NCBI RefSeq assembly: GCF_025673445.1
Contig: NZ_JAOVQN010000017.1
Location: forward strand, 1 to 64,000
DNA from: Ruegeria_B marisflavi
Lineage (GTDB): Bacteria; Pseudomonadota; Alphaproteobacteria; Rhodobacterales; Rhodobacteraceae
Direction of reading: 5' to 3'
DNA length: 64,000 nt
Made by a program: the position numbers and the translations under genes. The notes under the pieces were generated by a model. That model was not told where the DNA came from, searched no databases, and worked only from the letters and a program-made list of their open reading frames with translations. Below, piece by piece: positions 42,352 through 51,991 of the stretch (positions within the stretch are counted from its first letter, which is position 1; every line of letters begins with the position of its first letter).

Positions 42352-43830
42352 TTAGACGAACTGATTGAGTAACAGGAAAATCACCGCCGACATCAGCGCC
42401 GCCGCCGGGACGGTGATCACCCAGGCCGCGACGATGGTCATGAAATGCGAGCGCCGTACCAGCTTGCGGCGGCGCCGCTCCTCCTGCGGCAGGCGGCTTT
42501 CCACCGGGCGGCGGTCCCGCAGGGCGCGCAGCCGCTTTTCCGAGTGCCACTCGCGATAGAATCCGACCCCGAACACACCGCCCACGGCGATATGGGTCGA
42601 GCTTACCGGCAGGCCCAGCCAGCTGGCCACGATCACGGTGATAGCCGCCGACAGCGCCACGCAATAGGCCCGCATCGGGTTCAGCTTGGTGATCTGGCTG
42701 CCGACCATGCGGATCAGCTTGGGCCCGAACAGGAACAGCCCGAACGACAGGCCAAAGGCGCCGATCACCATCACCCAGGCGGGGATCGCCACCTTGGCGG
42801 CAAAACTGCCGGCCGAGGTCACATGCACAATGGCGGCCAGCGGGCCAACCGCGTTGGCCACGTCATTGGCGCCATGGGCAAAGCTCAGCAATGCCGCCGA
42901 CAGAACCAGCGGCAGGCCGAACAGCGCCTTGACCGAGCGGGTGCGGTTCTCCATCCCGGCGGATTTGCGTTTCACCAGCGGCACGGTGACCGCCCAGACG
43001 ACAATCGCGGTGCCCAGCCCGATCAGCAAGGCCATCTCAAGGTCGATCTTGACCAGCTTCTTGATCCCCTTGACCGCCAGATAGGTGGCAAAGGTGCCCG
43101 CCATGATCGCAACCAGGATCGGCACCCATTTGCGCGCCGCCGCGATCTTGTCGGGTTGGTACTGGATGCGATGCTTGATCAGCGCCAGGAACAGCGCGGC
43201 AATACCGCCGCCCAGCACCGGCGAGACGATCCAGCTTGCCACGATCGCGCCCATGGTGGACCAGTCCACCGCCGACAGACCCGCCGCCGCGACCCCGGCG
43301 CCCATCACGCCGCCCACCACCGAATGGGTGGTCGACACCGGCGCGCCGACCCATGTGGCCAGATTGACCCACAAGGCCGAGGAGATCAGCGCCGCCATCA
43401 TCGCCCAGACGAACACCTGGGCATCCTCGACCGAATGCGGGTCGATGATCCCCTTGGAGATGGTCGATACCACGTCGCCCCCCGCCAGCAGCGCACCGGC
43501 GGTTTCGGCCACGGCGGCAATCGCGATTGCCGCGCCCATCTTCAGCGCGCCTGCGCCAACCGCCGGACCCATGTTGTTGGCCACGTCGTTGGCGCCGATG
43601 TTGATCGCCATATAGGCGCCGAACGCGGCGGCCGCGACCACTACGAACCCGCCCGGCGCATGGCCAAAGGCCACCATCGCCGCCAGGGCGGCCACCACGA
43701 TGAAGGCCAGCGCGATACCGGGGCCGACAAGCGGACGGGAAACGTAATTCGCGGCAACCTCGATCCGGGAGATCCGGTTCAGGTCGGCGTCCAGCCGGCC
43801 CCATTGGGGTTTTGCGCTGGGTTCGGTCAT
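42352..43830 (-). CDS. inorganic phosphate transporter, PiT family
   Basis: A 492-aa permease with two PD001131-type repeats: GANDVANNMGPAVGAGAL in the first half and GANDVANAVGPLAAIVH in the second, both binding the phosphate/cation. About 10-12 TM helices, with a longer central loop (FKKLVKIDLEMALLIG region). Start MTEPSAKPQWG, chosen over an upstream TTG. Convergent with the PanE-family gene. Low-affinity phosphate/metal symport is the family role. Confidence 0.95.
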   Translation of the reverse strand: MTEPSAKPQWGRLDADLNRISRIEVAANYVSRPLVGPGIALAFIVVAALAAMVAFGHAPGGFVVVAAAAFGAYMAINIGANDVANNMGPAVGAGALKMGAAIAIAAVAETAGALLAGGDVVSTISKGIIDPHSVEDAQVFVWAMMAALISSALWVNLATWVGAPVSTTHSVVGGVMGAGVAAAGLSAVDWSTMGAIVASWIVSPVLGGGIAALFLALIKHRIQYQPDKIAAARKWVPILVAIMAGTFATYLAVKGIKKLVKIDLEMALLIGLGTAIVVWAVTVPLVKRKSAGMENRTRSVKALFGLPLVLSAALLSFAHGANDVANAVGPLAAIVHVTSAGSFAAKVAIPAWVMVIGAFGLSFGLFLFGPKLIRMVGSQITKLNPMRAYCVALSAAITVIVASWLGLPVSSTHIAVGGVFGVGFYREWHSEKRLRALRDRRPVESRLPQEERRRRKLVRRSHFMTIVAAWVITVPAAALMSAVIFLLLNQFV

Positions 43831-43921
43831 TTTCGTTGTCCCGCTGTGGAATTCGCGACGTGCCAATAGACCGCCTGCGGCGTCAAAGCAACCAAACCGT
43901 CATGAAATTGTTGGTTTGCCG

Positions 43922-44380
43922 TTACAATTGCCTCAGCAGGTCCTGCAACTGCGGTTCCTGGACCATGTTCGCGGCCTCCTGCGGGGCGACCCAGCGCAGG
44001 GTGCGCTGTCCCGCCTCGGGGAACTCGTCGGTCTGTTCCTCGACATCCAGACGGTAGACATAGGTCTCCACCGGCTCGACCGTGCCGTTCTTGCGCCGCT
44101 TGCCATAGCCAAAGATGCCAACCGGTTCTTCGGCCACCTCGGCCCGCGCGACGCCCGCCTCTTCCCAGGCCTCGTACAGCGCGGTTTCCGGGCCGCTCTT
44201 GCCGACGATGGGCCAGCCCTTGGGCACGATCCAGCGTCCGGTGTCCAGGCTGGTGATCAACAGAACCTCGGGCCCACGGTCCGATGGCCGCAGGCACAAG
44301 GCCGCGACCTGCGCGCGCTTGGGGCGCTGCAACATTGGGCGAACCAGTTCGGACCACGCTTTGGCGACTTTCGACTTCAT
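43922..44380 (-). CDS. Nudix hydrolase, diphosphoinositol/diadenosine polyphosphate type
   Basis: A 152-aa single-domain enzyme. The Nudix box reads GWPIVGKSGPETALYEAWEEAGV, given in parts GWPIVGKSGPETAL and YEAWEEAGV; Lys replaces the first Glu, as in the MTH3/DIPP subgroup hydrolysing diphosphates such as Ap5A or polyphosphate. GGAG precedes the ATG by 4 bases; a GTG three codons earlier is possible. Stands alone between PiT and the phosphogluconate dehydrogenase gene. Confidence 0.88.
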   Translation of the reverse strand: MKSKVAKAWSELVRPMLQRPKRAQVAALCLRPSDRGPEVLLITSLDTGRWIVPKGWPIVGKSGPETALYEAWEEAGVARAEVAEEPVGIFGYGKRRKNGTVEPVETYVYRLDVEEQTDEFPEAGQRTLRWVAPQEAANMVQEPQLQDLLRQL

Positions 44381-44562
44381 GCTCTCCACCTCTACAGTGA
44401 TTGAAGTTTTTTATTTCGTGTGGAAATCTGACCGATATTTGTACCTTTCTCGCCAAAAATCAACAGAAATCCCGTTTTTTGGCCGATATTGCCTGCCTGC
44501 TTGCACGTGAAACGGGCATCGCGCATCCTGCGCTTCGCAGGCAGAGCTTGACCGGAGGCATG

Positions 44563-45936
44563 ATGGCGCACCCACGGATCGGGATTTACGGATTGGGAAC
44601 CATGGGCAGCGCGCTGGCGCTGAATTTCGCCAGCCACGGCATCGACATTGCCGTCGCCAACCGCGAGGCCGACTGGGTCGCGCCCTTCCTCGACCGGGCG
44701 GGGCCGCTGGCCAGCAGGATCACCGGCTGCCCGGACCCGGCCGCGCTGGTGCAGGCGCTGCCCGCGCCCCGGCTGATCCTGCTGATGATCCCCTCGGGCG
44801 CGGCGGTCGACGCGATGATCGACACATTCCTGCCGCTGCTCGCATCGGGCGATACGCTGATTGACGCGGGCAACTCCGATTTCCAAGACACCCGCAGGCG
44901 CGCGGCGGCGCTGGCCGGACGCGGCATCGCTCTTGTCGGTCTCGGGGTTTCGGGCGGCGAGCAGGGCGCGCGCCACGGGCCGTCGATGATGCTGGGCGGC
45001 CCGCCCGATGCCTGGGCGCGCCTGCGCCCTCTGCTCGAACCGATTGCCGCACAGTTTCGGGGCGATCCGTGCGTCGCGCATGTCGGACCGGACGGGGCGG
45101 GGCATTTCGTCAAGACCGTGCACAATGGTATCGAATATGCCGATATGCAGATGATCGCCGAGGTCTATGGCCTCTTGCGCGATGGCGCCGGGTGGCGGGC
45201 GTCCCGGATCGGCGCCCAGTTCGCCGAATGGGACAAGGGACCGCTCAGATCGTTCCTGGTGGAGACCACGGCCCGTGTCCTGGCCGCCACCGACCCCGAA
45301 ACCGGGCAGCCGATGGTGGACATGATCCGCGACACCGCAGGGCAAAAGGGCACCGGCCGCTGGACCGTTATCGAGGCGCTGCATCTCGGCCAATCCGCTT
45401 CGGCGATCGAGGCGGCGGTGGCCGCGCGCGCCTGGTCCGGCCTGGCGCGCCTGCCCTCGGCGCAGTCGGCCCCGCCGCTGCCGGTCCAAGCGGGCCGGCT
45501 TGCCCAAGCTTTGCAGGCCGGGCGCCTGATCGCGCACCTGCAAGGCTTCGCCATCCTGCGCACTGCGGCCGCCGAGTATGACTGGCCCCTCGATCTGGCC
45601 CGTATTGCCGAGATCTGGCGCGCGGGTTGCATCATCCGCTCGGACCTGCTCGACCGTCTCGCGCCGATCTGGCGCAATGCCGGAGACGCCCCCCTGCACC
45701 AAGCTCCGGGCATCGCAGAAATGTTGTCCGCCGATCTGCCCGCTCTGCGCGAAACGGTGGCACAGGCGGTGGCCTTGGCGTTGCCGGTTCCGGCGCTGTC
45801 GGCGGCGCTTGCCTGGGCCGACAGCCTGGCGCAACAGCGCGGCACCGCGAACCTGATCCAGGCCCAGCGCGACGCCTTTGGTCGTCATGGTTTCGAACGC
45901 ACCGACAGGCCGGGGCCCGCGCATTTCGACTGGTAA
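44563..45936 (+). CDS. gnd: 6-phosphogluconate dehydrogenase, decarboxylating
   Basis: Oxidises 6-phosphogluconate to ribulose 5-phosphate. The 457-aa protein has GIYGLGTMGSALALN, the conserved VSGGEQGARHGPSMMLGG, catalytic Lys/His in KTVHNGIEYADMQ, and the C-terminal tail FERTDRPGPAHF of the long type. GGAGG is 4 bases before the second ATG, which is preferred over the one at 44560. Slightly shorter than the 468-aa norm. No glucose-6-phosphate dehydrogenase neighbour. Confidence 0.95.
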   Translation: MAHPRIGIYGLGTMGSALALNFASHGIDIAVANREADWVAPFLDRAGPLASRITGCPDPAALVQALPAPRLILLMIPSGAAVDAMIDTFLPLLASGDTLIDAGNSDFQDTRRRAAALAGRGIALVGLGVSGGEQGARHGPSMMLGGPPDAWARLRPLLEPIAAQFRGDPCVAHVGPDGAGHFVKTVHNGIEYADMQMIAEVYGLLRDGAGWRASRIGAQFAEWDKGPLRSFLVETTARVLAATDPETGQPMVDMIRDTAGQKGTGRWTVIEALHLGQSASAIEAAVAARAWSGLARLPSAQSAPPLPVQAGRLAQALQAGRLIAHLQGFAILRTAAAEYDWPLDLARIAEIWRAGCIIRSDLLDRLAPIWRNAGDAPLHQAPGIAEMLSADLPALRETVAQAVALALPVPALSAALAWADSLAQQRGTANLIQAQRDAFGRHGFERTDRPGPAHFDW

Positions 45937-45994
45937 TCCTGTCCGGGCCCGACCCGGTATCGCCCGCCAACACCTGCGACCAAGATCAAGAAAG

Positions 45995-46026
45995 TTGACA
46001 CAAGAATATTTCTTGGGACTTACTAC
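45995..46026 (+). promoter_or_regulatory. aquaporin promoter with overlapping inverted repeat
   Basis: TTGACA (45995-46000) is a perfect -35; TACTAC (46021-46026) is a possible -10 at a long 20-bp spacing. CAAGAA-3-TTCTTG (46001-46015) is a perfect inverted repeat inside the spacer, in the place of an operator. Either a MerR-like activator or a repressor could bind here. Confidence 0.45.
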
Positions 46027-46117
46027 CTGATCCGCAAGCGCTTTTCGTCCTTGTCCTTGGCGAAATGTCCCTTCGCGGTCGGTGATTTTCGTGCCGGTTT
46101 CCCTGAGGGAGAACTCT

Positions 46118-46813
46118 ATGACCAACAAACTACTTGCTGAAGTCTTCGGAACCTTCTGGCTGGTGCTCGGCGGCTGTGGCAGCGCCGTGCTGGCAGCCGG
46201 TGTTGCAGATGTCGGGATCGGCTGGGCAGGCGTCAGCCTGGCCTTCGGCCTCACCGTTCTGACCATGGCCTATGCGGTCGGGCATATCTCGGGCGGCCAT
46301 TTCAACCCGGCGGTGTCGCTGGGCCTGATGGTGGCGGGGCGCTTCGACAGCAAACTGCTGCTGCCCTACTGGGCCGCTCAGGTGATCGGGGCCGTTCTGG
46401 CCGCGCTTGTGCTCTATATCATCGTCTCGGGCGGTGCGGGCTTTACCGGCGTCGGCGGTTTTGCCTCCAACGGTTATGGCGAGGCCTCGCCCCAGGGCTA
46501 TTCGATGATGTCCGGCCTGGTGACCGAGGTCGTGCTGACCGCCTTCTTCCTGATCATCATCCTCGGCGCCACGTCCAAGGGCGCCCCGGCCGGTTTCGCG
46601 CCAATCGCCATCGGCCTTGGCCTGACGCTCATCCATCTGGTGTCGATCCCGGTGACGAACACCTCGGTCAACCCCGCCCGCTCGACCGGCGTGGCGCTGT
46701 TTGCCGATGGTCCGGCACTGGCGCAGCTCTGGCTGTTCTGGGTGGCACCGCTGATCGGCGGCGCCCTGGGCGCGATCCTGTGGAAGGTCATCGCGGGCGA
46801 CGACGCGGACTGA
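46118..46813 (+). CDS. aqpZ: aquaporin Z
   Basis: Water channel, 231 aa, six TM helices. The two NPA motifs are GGHFNPAVSLG (first) and TSVNPARSTG (second), with His in the selectivity filter region (LTLIHLVSIPVTN) and the Arg following NPA. GAGGGAGAAC precedes the ATG. It has its own promoter with an inverted repeat in the spacer. Convergent with the glutathione transferase gene. Confidence 0.97.
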   Translation: MTNKLLAEVFGTFWLVLGGCGSAVLAAGVADVGIGWAGVSLAFGLTVLTMAYAVGHISGGHFNPAVSLGLMVAGRFDSKLLLPYWAAQVIGAVLAALVLYIIVSGGAGFTGVGGFASNGYGEASPQGYSMMSGLVTEVVLTAFFLIIILGATSKGAPAGFAPIAIGLGLTLIHLVSIPVTNTSVNPARSTGVALFADGPALAQLWLFWVAPLIGGALGAILWKVIAGDDAD

Positions 46814-46872
46814 TCACGCACAATACGGGCCGGCTCCGGACGGGGCCGGTGACCGGAACCAGCGCGCTCCGG

Positions 46873-47493
46873 TCAGGCCTGGCCATTCCGGCAATAGGAG
46901 TGGAACCCGCCCCGGTCGGACATTCGTCCCATCCAGTCTGCCACCGCGGGCAAATCCGGACGCTCCATCGGCGTGCTTTCCCAGCGGTTGGTCGACAGGG
47001 CGAGGACAATATCGGCCAGCGTGAAATTCTTACCACAGACAAAGGCTCCAGTCTCGGACAGGCGCCGATCCAAAAGTGTCATCGCGGCATTCCAGTCCCG
47101 GACACTGGCCTTCTGCGCGTCTTGATCGGCAAACCTCGGATCCTTGCGCACCAACCCCATGAACGCCGCACGCCACGCGGTGTTCAATTCGGCAATCTGC
47201 CAATCCATCCAGGCTTCGACACTTGCCCGCCCGGCGGGCTCTTCGGGAAGTAGGTCGCCACGTCGCTGGCGGCTGGCGACATAGCGGCAGATCGTGTTCG
47301 ACTCCGTCAACACCAGATCACCATCCAGCAGCACCGGCACCAACCCCTTCGGGTTGAGGACAAGAAAGCTGGGGTCGGACGTGGGCCACGTCTGTCCGCC
47401 CCAGTCCTCCCGGTCCACCGATAGCCCCGCCTCGGCACATGTCCAGAGAACCTTGCGCACGTTGATCGAGTTCTTCTGCCCGAGTATCCGCAT
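46873..47493 (-). CDS. glutathione S-transferase family protein
   Basis: A 206-aa two-domain protein: thioredoxin-like N-terminal domain (RILGQKNSINVRKVLWTCAE; LVPVLLDGDLVLTESNTICRYV with the glutathione-binding ES pair) and an all-helical C-terminal domain (NFTLADIVLALSTNRWES). Start at MRILGQKNSINVRK; the frame continues upstream but is antisense to the GMC gene. The divergent neighbour is the GMC oxidoreductase. Confidence 0.93.
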   Translation of the reverse strand: MRILGQKNSINVRKVLWTCAEAGLSVDREDWGGQTWPTSDPSFLVLNPKGLVPVLLDGDLVLTESNTICRYVASRQRRGDLLPEEPAGRASVEAWMDWQIAELNTAWRAAFMGLVRKDPRFADQDAQKASVRDWNAAMTLLDRRLSETGAFVCGKNFTLADIVLALSTNRWESTPMERPDLPAVADWMGRMSDRGGFHSYCRNGQA

Positions 47494-47622
47494 ATCTGTC
47501 CCCTTGGTGTCCGGCGTTTGCCATGACGCGGTTGGTACCTGCCGAACGCGGGTCGCGCGACGGAGATTGCCCCATTGCATCCCCCGTCTCAATCGGCAAG
47601 CTGGCAGACGAGGGAGACTAAA

Positions 47623-49227
47623 ATGACCGAGCAGCTTGCAGGCGATTACGACTATATCATCGTAGGTGGAGGCACCGCCGGATGCGTGCTGGCCAATCGG
47701 CTCAGCGCCGACCCGAAAACCCGCGTTCTGCTGCTCGAAGCAGGCGGCAAGGGCCATTATCACTGGGTCCATATCCCGGTGGGTTACCTTTATTGCATCG
47801 GCAATCCGCGCGTCGACTGGATGATGAAGACCGCCGCCGAACCCGGCCTCAACGGCCGCAGCCTGGTCTATCCGCGCGGCAAGGTGCTGGGCGGCTGCAC
47901 CTCGATCAACGGCATGATCTACATGCGCGGGCAGGCGGCCGACTATGACGGCTGGCGGCAGATGGGCAATACCGGCTGGGGCTGGGACGACGTGCTGCCC
48001 TATTTCCGCCGCTCCGAGGATCACCACAAGGGCGAGACCGACCTGCACGGGGCCGGGGGCGAGTGGAAAGTCACCACCCAGCGCCTGAGTTGGGAGATCC
48101 TGCGCGCCTTTCAACAGGGCGCGCGCGAGTTCGGTTACGAACCCACCGAGGATTTCAACAGCGGCACCAACGAGGGCTCGGGCTTTTTCGAGGTCAACCA
48201 GAGGAACGGCGTGCGCTGGAACACCACCAAGGCATTCCTGCGCCCGGCGATGAACCGCCCCAACCTGCGCGTCCTGACCCGGGCCGAGACCCAGCGGCTG
48301 ATCCTCGACGGCAAGCGTGTCACCGGCGTTGTCTTCCGCCACAACGGGGCCGATCACACGACCACGGCGCAGGCCGAGGTGCTGCTGGCCGCCGGTGCCA
48401 TCAACTCGCCCAAGCTGATGGAACTCAGCGGTATCGGACAGCCCGACCGCCTCTCGGCGCTGGGCATCACCCCGGTGCATGACCTGCCTGGCGTGGGCGA
48501 GAACCTGCAAGATCACTTGCAGATCCGAACCGTGTTCAAGGTCTCGAACACGCCCACCCTGAACGAGACGGCCAATTCGCTGACCGGCCGCATCGGCATC
48601 GCGCTGAAATATGCGCTGACCCGCTCGGGCCCGCTCAGCATGGCGCCCAGCCAGTTCGGCATGTTCACCAAATCCGACCCGGCGCTGGAAACGCCGGACC
48701 TGGAATACCACGTACAGCCTCTGTCGACCGACCGGCTGGGCGACCCGCTGCACCCGTTTCCGGCGATCACGGTTTCGGTCTGCAATCTGCGGCCGGAAAG
48801 CGTGGGCGATTGCCACATTACCAGCGCCGAAACCGGCCCGCAGCCGCATATCCGGCTCAACTACCTCAGCGCCCCGCGCGATCAGCAGGTCGCGGTCGCC
48901 GCCGTGAAACAGGCCCGCCAGATCATGACCGCGAGGGCGCTGGCGCCCTATGCGCCGCAGGAGTTCTTGCCCGGCCCGCAGATCGCCAGCGACGCGGATC
49001 TGCTGCGCGAGGCGGGCAATATCGCCACCACGATCTTTCACCCCGTAGGGACCTGCAAGATGGGCAACGACCCGATGGCGGTGGTTGCCCCCGACCTGCG
49101 TGTGCACGGGTTGTCGGGCCTGAGGGTAATCGACGCCTCGATCATGCCAAAACTCGTCAGCGGCAACACCGCCTCGCCCGTCATCATGATCGCGGAAAAG
49201 GCCGCCGACATGATCCGTGCGGGCTAG
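47623..49227 (+). CDS. GMC family FAD oxidoreductase (choline/alcohol dehydrogenase-like)
   Basis: A 534-aa flavoprotein: the N-terminal FAD motif YIIVGGGTAGCVLANRLS, GMC signature 1 (YPRGKVLGGCTSINGMIYMR), signature 2 (GAINSPKLMELSGIG) and the C-terminal active site (FHPVGTCKMG; SGNTASPVIMIAEKAADM). Most similar in layout to AlkJ/BetA-type dehydrogenases; substrate unknown and no betB or betI near. GAGGGAG precedes the ATG. Followed by repeat D. Confidence 0.93.
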   Translation: MTEQLAGDYDYIIVGGGTAGCVLANRLSADPKTRVLLLEAGGKGHYHWVHIPVGYLYCIGNPRVDWMMKTAAEPGLNGRSLVYPRGKVLGGCTSINGMIYMRGQAADYDGWRQMGNTGWGWDDVLPYFRRSEDHHKGETDLHGAGGEWKVTTQRLSWEILRAFQQGAREFGYEPTEDFNSGTNEGSGFFEVNQRNGVRWNTTKAFLRPAMNRPNLRVLTRAETQRLILDGKRVTGVVFRHNGADHTTTAQAEVLLAAGAINSPKLMELSGIGQPDRLSALGITPVHDLPGVGENLQDHLQIRTVFKVSNTPTLNETANSLTGRIGIALKYALTRSGPLSMAPSQFGMFTKSDPALETPDLEYHVQPLSTDRLGDPLHPFPAITVSVCNLRPESVGDCHITSAETGPQPHIRLNYLSAPRDQQVAVAAVKQARQIMTARALAPYAPQEFLPGPQIASDADLLREAGNIATTIFHPVGTCKMGNDPMAVVAPDLRVHGLSGLRVIDASIMPKLVSGNTASPVIMIAEKAADMIRAG

Positions 49228-49241
49228 CCTTTCCTGCCACC

Positions 49242-49308
49242 TGCTTCTTTCTGGTCTCAAATACCTCCGGGGGTGAGGCCCGTCAGGGCAGAGGGGGTAG
49301 AGCCCCCT
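49242..49308 (+). repeat. dispersed intergenic repeat, copy D
   Basis: GCTTCTTTCTGG then AAATACCTCCGGGGG, a GGCCCGTCAGGGC-type hairpin and GGGGG...CCCCC stem. It lies 3' of the GMC gene, in the gap before the convergent hrpB. Confidence 0.75.
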
Positions 49309-49319
49309 GATCCCCCGGC

Positions 49320-51770
49320 CTAGCTGCCGCGCGGCTTGGCCCTCAACGTCGGATCGGCGGCGCGCGGGTCTTCGGGCCAGGGATGCTTGGGGTATTGCGC
49401 GCGCATGTCCTTGCGCACATCCGAGTAGGATCCGTCCCAGAACCCGGGCAGGTCGCGGGTGATCTGGATCGGGCGCTGGGCGGGTGACAGGAGGGTGATT
49501 TTCAGCGGCACGCCCGCCACCACCGGATGCGCCGTGACCCCGAACATCTCTTGCAGCCGGACCGAGATTTCGGGCACTTCATGGGCATAGTCGATAGGCA
49601 CCTTGCGTCCCAGCGGTGTGACAAAGGCACCGGGCGCGCGGGTCTCCAGCTCCTGGCTCTGGCCCCAGTCGAGCCGTGCCTTCAGCGCTGGCAGCGGGTC
49701 AAAGCGTTTCCAGTCCTCGGCGCTGCGCACGCCCGAGAGCATCGGCAAAAGCCAATCCTCAAGGTTTTCCAGCAGCCCAGCCTCGGAGAAATCCGGCAAC
49801 TCGGCGCCCTCGGCGCGCACCAGTTCCACCCGCCGTGCCAGCCGGGCGGCGGCACCGTCCAGCCGCAGGCCGAGGTCGCGCACGCCCTCCAGCATCGCGC
49901 GGGCGACGGCCTCGGGCGGCACATCCTTCCAGATCCGGTCGCTCAGGGTGATCGCGCCCAGCCGCTCCTGTTGCCGTGCGACCACCCGGCGATCGCGCCG
50001 CGACCAGTCGCAGGTGTCCAGGGTGGCGATCTGACCTCCGAAGAGGTCGCGCAGCTCACCCTCGCCGATCCGCACGGCCATGCGGATGCGCGCCTCGCGC
50101 GGGTCGCCATCGGTGTCGATGGCCACCAGATAGGGCGCGGCGGCCAGTGCCTCGCCGGGCTCCAGCGCCGCCCCCTTGCCGCCCGACAGGACAAAGCGCG
50201 GCGCCTCGCCCTTGCGCCGCTGGCCGATCCGGTCGGGATAGGCGAGCGCTGCCATCGCCGCCGGGCTCATCGCCTCTGCCGATGGGGTGGCCTGCCGCTC
50301 CAGCCGCTTCACCTCACCCCGGATGCGGTCGATCACGCCCATGTTCACCTCATAGGGCCGCGCGCGCCGGAACCGCGCCGTATCCCGCAAGGCCTCCAGC
50401 CGCAGTTCCAGATCGGCGGGCGCGCCGCGCAGCGGGTCGCGCTCGGCCATCAGCGCCGCCAGCGGCGCTGCCTGCCGCCCGGCCACGGCCAGCATGTGGC
50501 CCAGTCGCGGATGCAGCGGCAAAGCCGCCAGCACCCGCCCATGATCGGTGATCCGCCCACGCCCGTCGAGCGCGCCCAGCATCGCCAAGAGCGCGCTTGC
50601 CTCGGCAAGCGCGCCCTCAGGCGGCTGGGTCAGGAACGGCAAGTCCCCGGGCTCAGCCCCCCAAAGCGCCAGTTCCAGCGCGAGGCCCGCCAGATCCGCC
50701 GCCTCGATCTCGGCCGGGGGAAATGCCGCAAGCGCGCCTTCCTCGCCCCGGGTCCAGAGGCGATAGCAGACGCCCTCGGCCACGCGCCCTGCGCGGCCCG
50801 CGCGCTGGGTCGCCTCGGCGCGTGTCACCCGCTCGGTGACCAGCCGTGACATGCCCGACCCCGGATCGAACCGCGCCCGCCGGGACTGTCCCATGTCCAC
50901 CACCACCCGGATATCGGGAATGGTCAGCGAGGTTTCAGCGATCGAGGTCGCGAGCACCACCTTGCGTCCGTCCGTGGCTGGGGCCAGCGCCGCCCGCTGC
51001 GCGGCAAAGGGCATGGCCCCGAACAGCGGCCTCACCGCGCAATCCCCCGGCAGACGTTTGGACAACAGCGCCTCGGCGCGCCGGATTTCACCTTCGCCGG
51101 GCAGAAAGACCAACAGGCCGCCGCCGCTGTCGCGGGTCTCGGCCTCGGCCCGAACGACGAGATCGACCAGTGCCTCCACCCGCCGCGCCTGCGGGCCCAG
51201 CGGCCGGTCCAGCCAGCGCGTCTCGACCGGAAAGGCGCGTCCCTCGGACGTGACCAGCGGCGCCGCCATGAGGTCCGCCACTGGCGCGGCATCGAGCGTT
51301 GCCGACATTGCCAAGAGGATCAGGTCGTCGCGCAGCGCGCCCGCCACTTCGAGGCAGAGTGCAAGTCCCAGATCGGCATTGAGCGAGCGTTCGTGAAACT
51401 CGTCAAAGATCACCGCGCCCACCCCGGGCAGGTCGGGGTCCGATTGCAGCATCCGGGTCAGGATGCCTTCGGTCACCACCTCGATCCGGGTCGCCTTGGA
51501 CACCTTGGCCTCACCGCGGATCCGGTAGCCTACGGTCTGCCCCGCAGCCTCGCCCAGGGTTTCAGCCATGCGCTCGGCGGCGGCGCGCGCCGCGAGCCTG
51601 CGCGGCTCGAGCATCACGATCCGCCCCTGCGTCAGCCCGGCCTCCAGCATGGCCAGCGGCACCCGCGTGGTCTTGCCCGCGCCCGGCGGCGCCTGCAACA
51701 CGGCCCGGCCCCGCCCTTGCAAGGCGGCGATCAGTTCGGGCAGGGCGTCGTCGATGGGCAGGCGTGTCAT
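49320..51770 (-). CDS. hrpB: ATP-dependent helicase HrpB
   Basis: An 816-aa DEAH-box helicase. Walker A is QAPPGAGKTTRVPLA, DExH box FDEFHERSLN, motif III SATLDAA, motif VI in THRAEATQRAGRAGR-like ERVTRAEATQRAGRAGR. A helicase-associated domain follows, then the HrpB-specific C-terminal domain (PISVRLQEMFGVTAHPVV region). RNA helicase of unclear physiological role. Monocistronic. Confidence 0.96.
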   Translation of the reverse strand: MTRLPIDDALPELIAALQGRGRAVLQAPPGAGKTTRVPLAMLEAGLTQGRIVMLEPRRLAARAAAERMAETLGEAAGQTVGYRIRGEAKVSKATRIEVVTEGILTRMLQSDPDLPGVGAVIFDEFHERSLNADLGLALCLEVAGALRDDLILLAMSATLDAAPVADLMAAPLVTSEGRAFPVETRWLDRPLGPQARRVEALVDLVVRAEAETRDSGGGLLVFLPGEGEIRRAEALLSKRLPGDCAVRPLFGAMPFAAQRAALAPATDGRKVVLATSIAETSLTIPDIRVVVDMGQSRRARFDPGSGMSRLVTERVTRAEATQRAGRAGRVAEGVCYRLWTRGEEGALAAFPPAEIEAADLAGLALELALWGAEPGDLPFLTQPPEGALAEASALLAMLGALDGRGRITDHGRVLAALPLHPRLGHMLAVAGRQAAPLAALMAERDPLRGAPADLELRLEALRDTARFRRARPYEVNMGVIDRIRGEVKRLERQATPSAEAMSPAAMAALAYPDRIGQRRKGEAPRFVLSGGKGAALEPGEALAAAPYLVAIDTDGDPREARIRMAVRIGEGELRDLFGGQIATLDTCDWSRRDRRVVARQQERLGAITLSDRIWKDVPPEAVARAMLEGVRDLGLRLDGAAARLARRVELVRAEGAELPDFSEAGLLENLEDWLLPMLSGVRSAEDWKRFDPLPALKARLDWGQSQELETRAPGAFVTPLGRKVPIDYAHEVPEISVRLQEMFGVTAHPVVAGVPLKITLLSPAQRPIQITRDLPGFWDGSYSDVRKDMRAQYPKHPWPEDPRAADPTLRAKPRGS

Positions 51771-51844
51771 GCCGCCTTATCGCCAGAGCGGCGGGGGCAG
51801 GTCCAGTCCCATTCGGCAGCTCCGGGTGACGCGCGGTAGCGGAT

Positions 51845-51870
51845 TTGAGTATTTGAGACCAGAAAGAAGC
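51845..51870 (-). repeat. dispersed intergenic repeat, copy E (core only)
   Basis: On the minus strand it reads GCTTCTTTCTGGTCTCAAATACTCAAAT. The core matches copies A-D but the following GC-rich stems are missing. It lies between hrpB and meaB, which are divergent. Confidence 0.7.
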
Positions 51871-51991
51871 AGCACCACCAGCGCTGGTAGTCGGGCGCGC
51901 TGCACAGGGACAATCCGGCGCATCCCGTGGGTCGGCTCTGGACAAACCGGGGCCTGCTCCGCCATTCAGGTCAAAATTCGCGAGGACCGGC

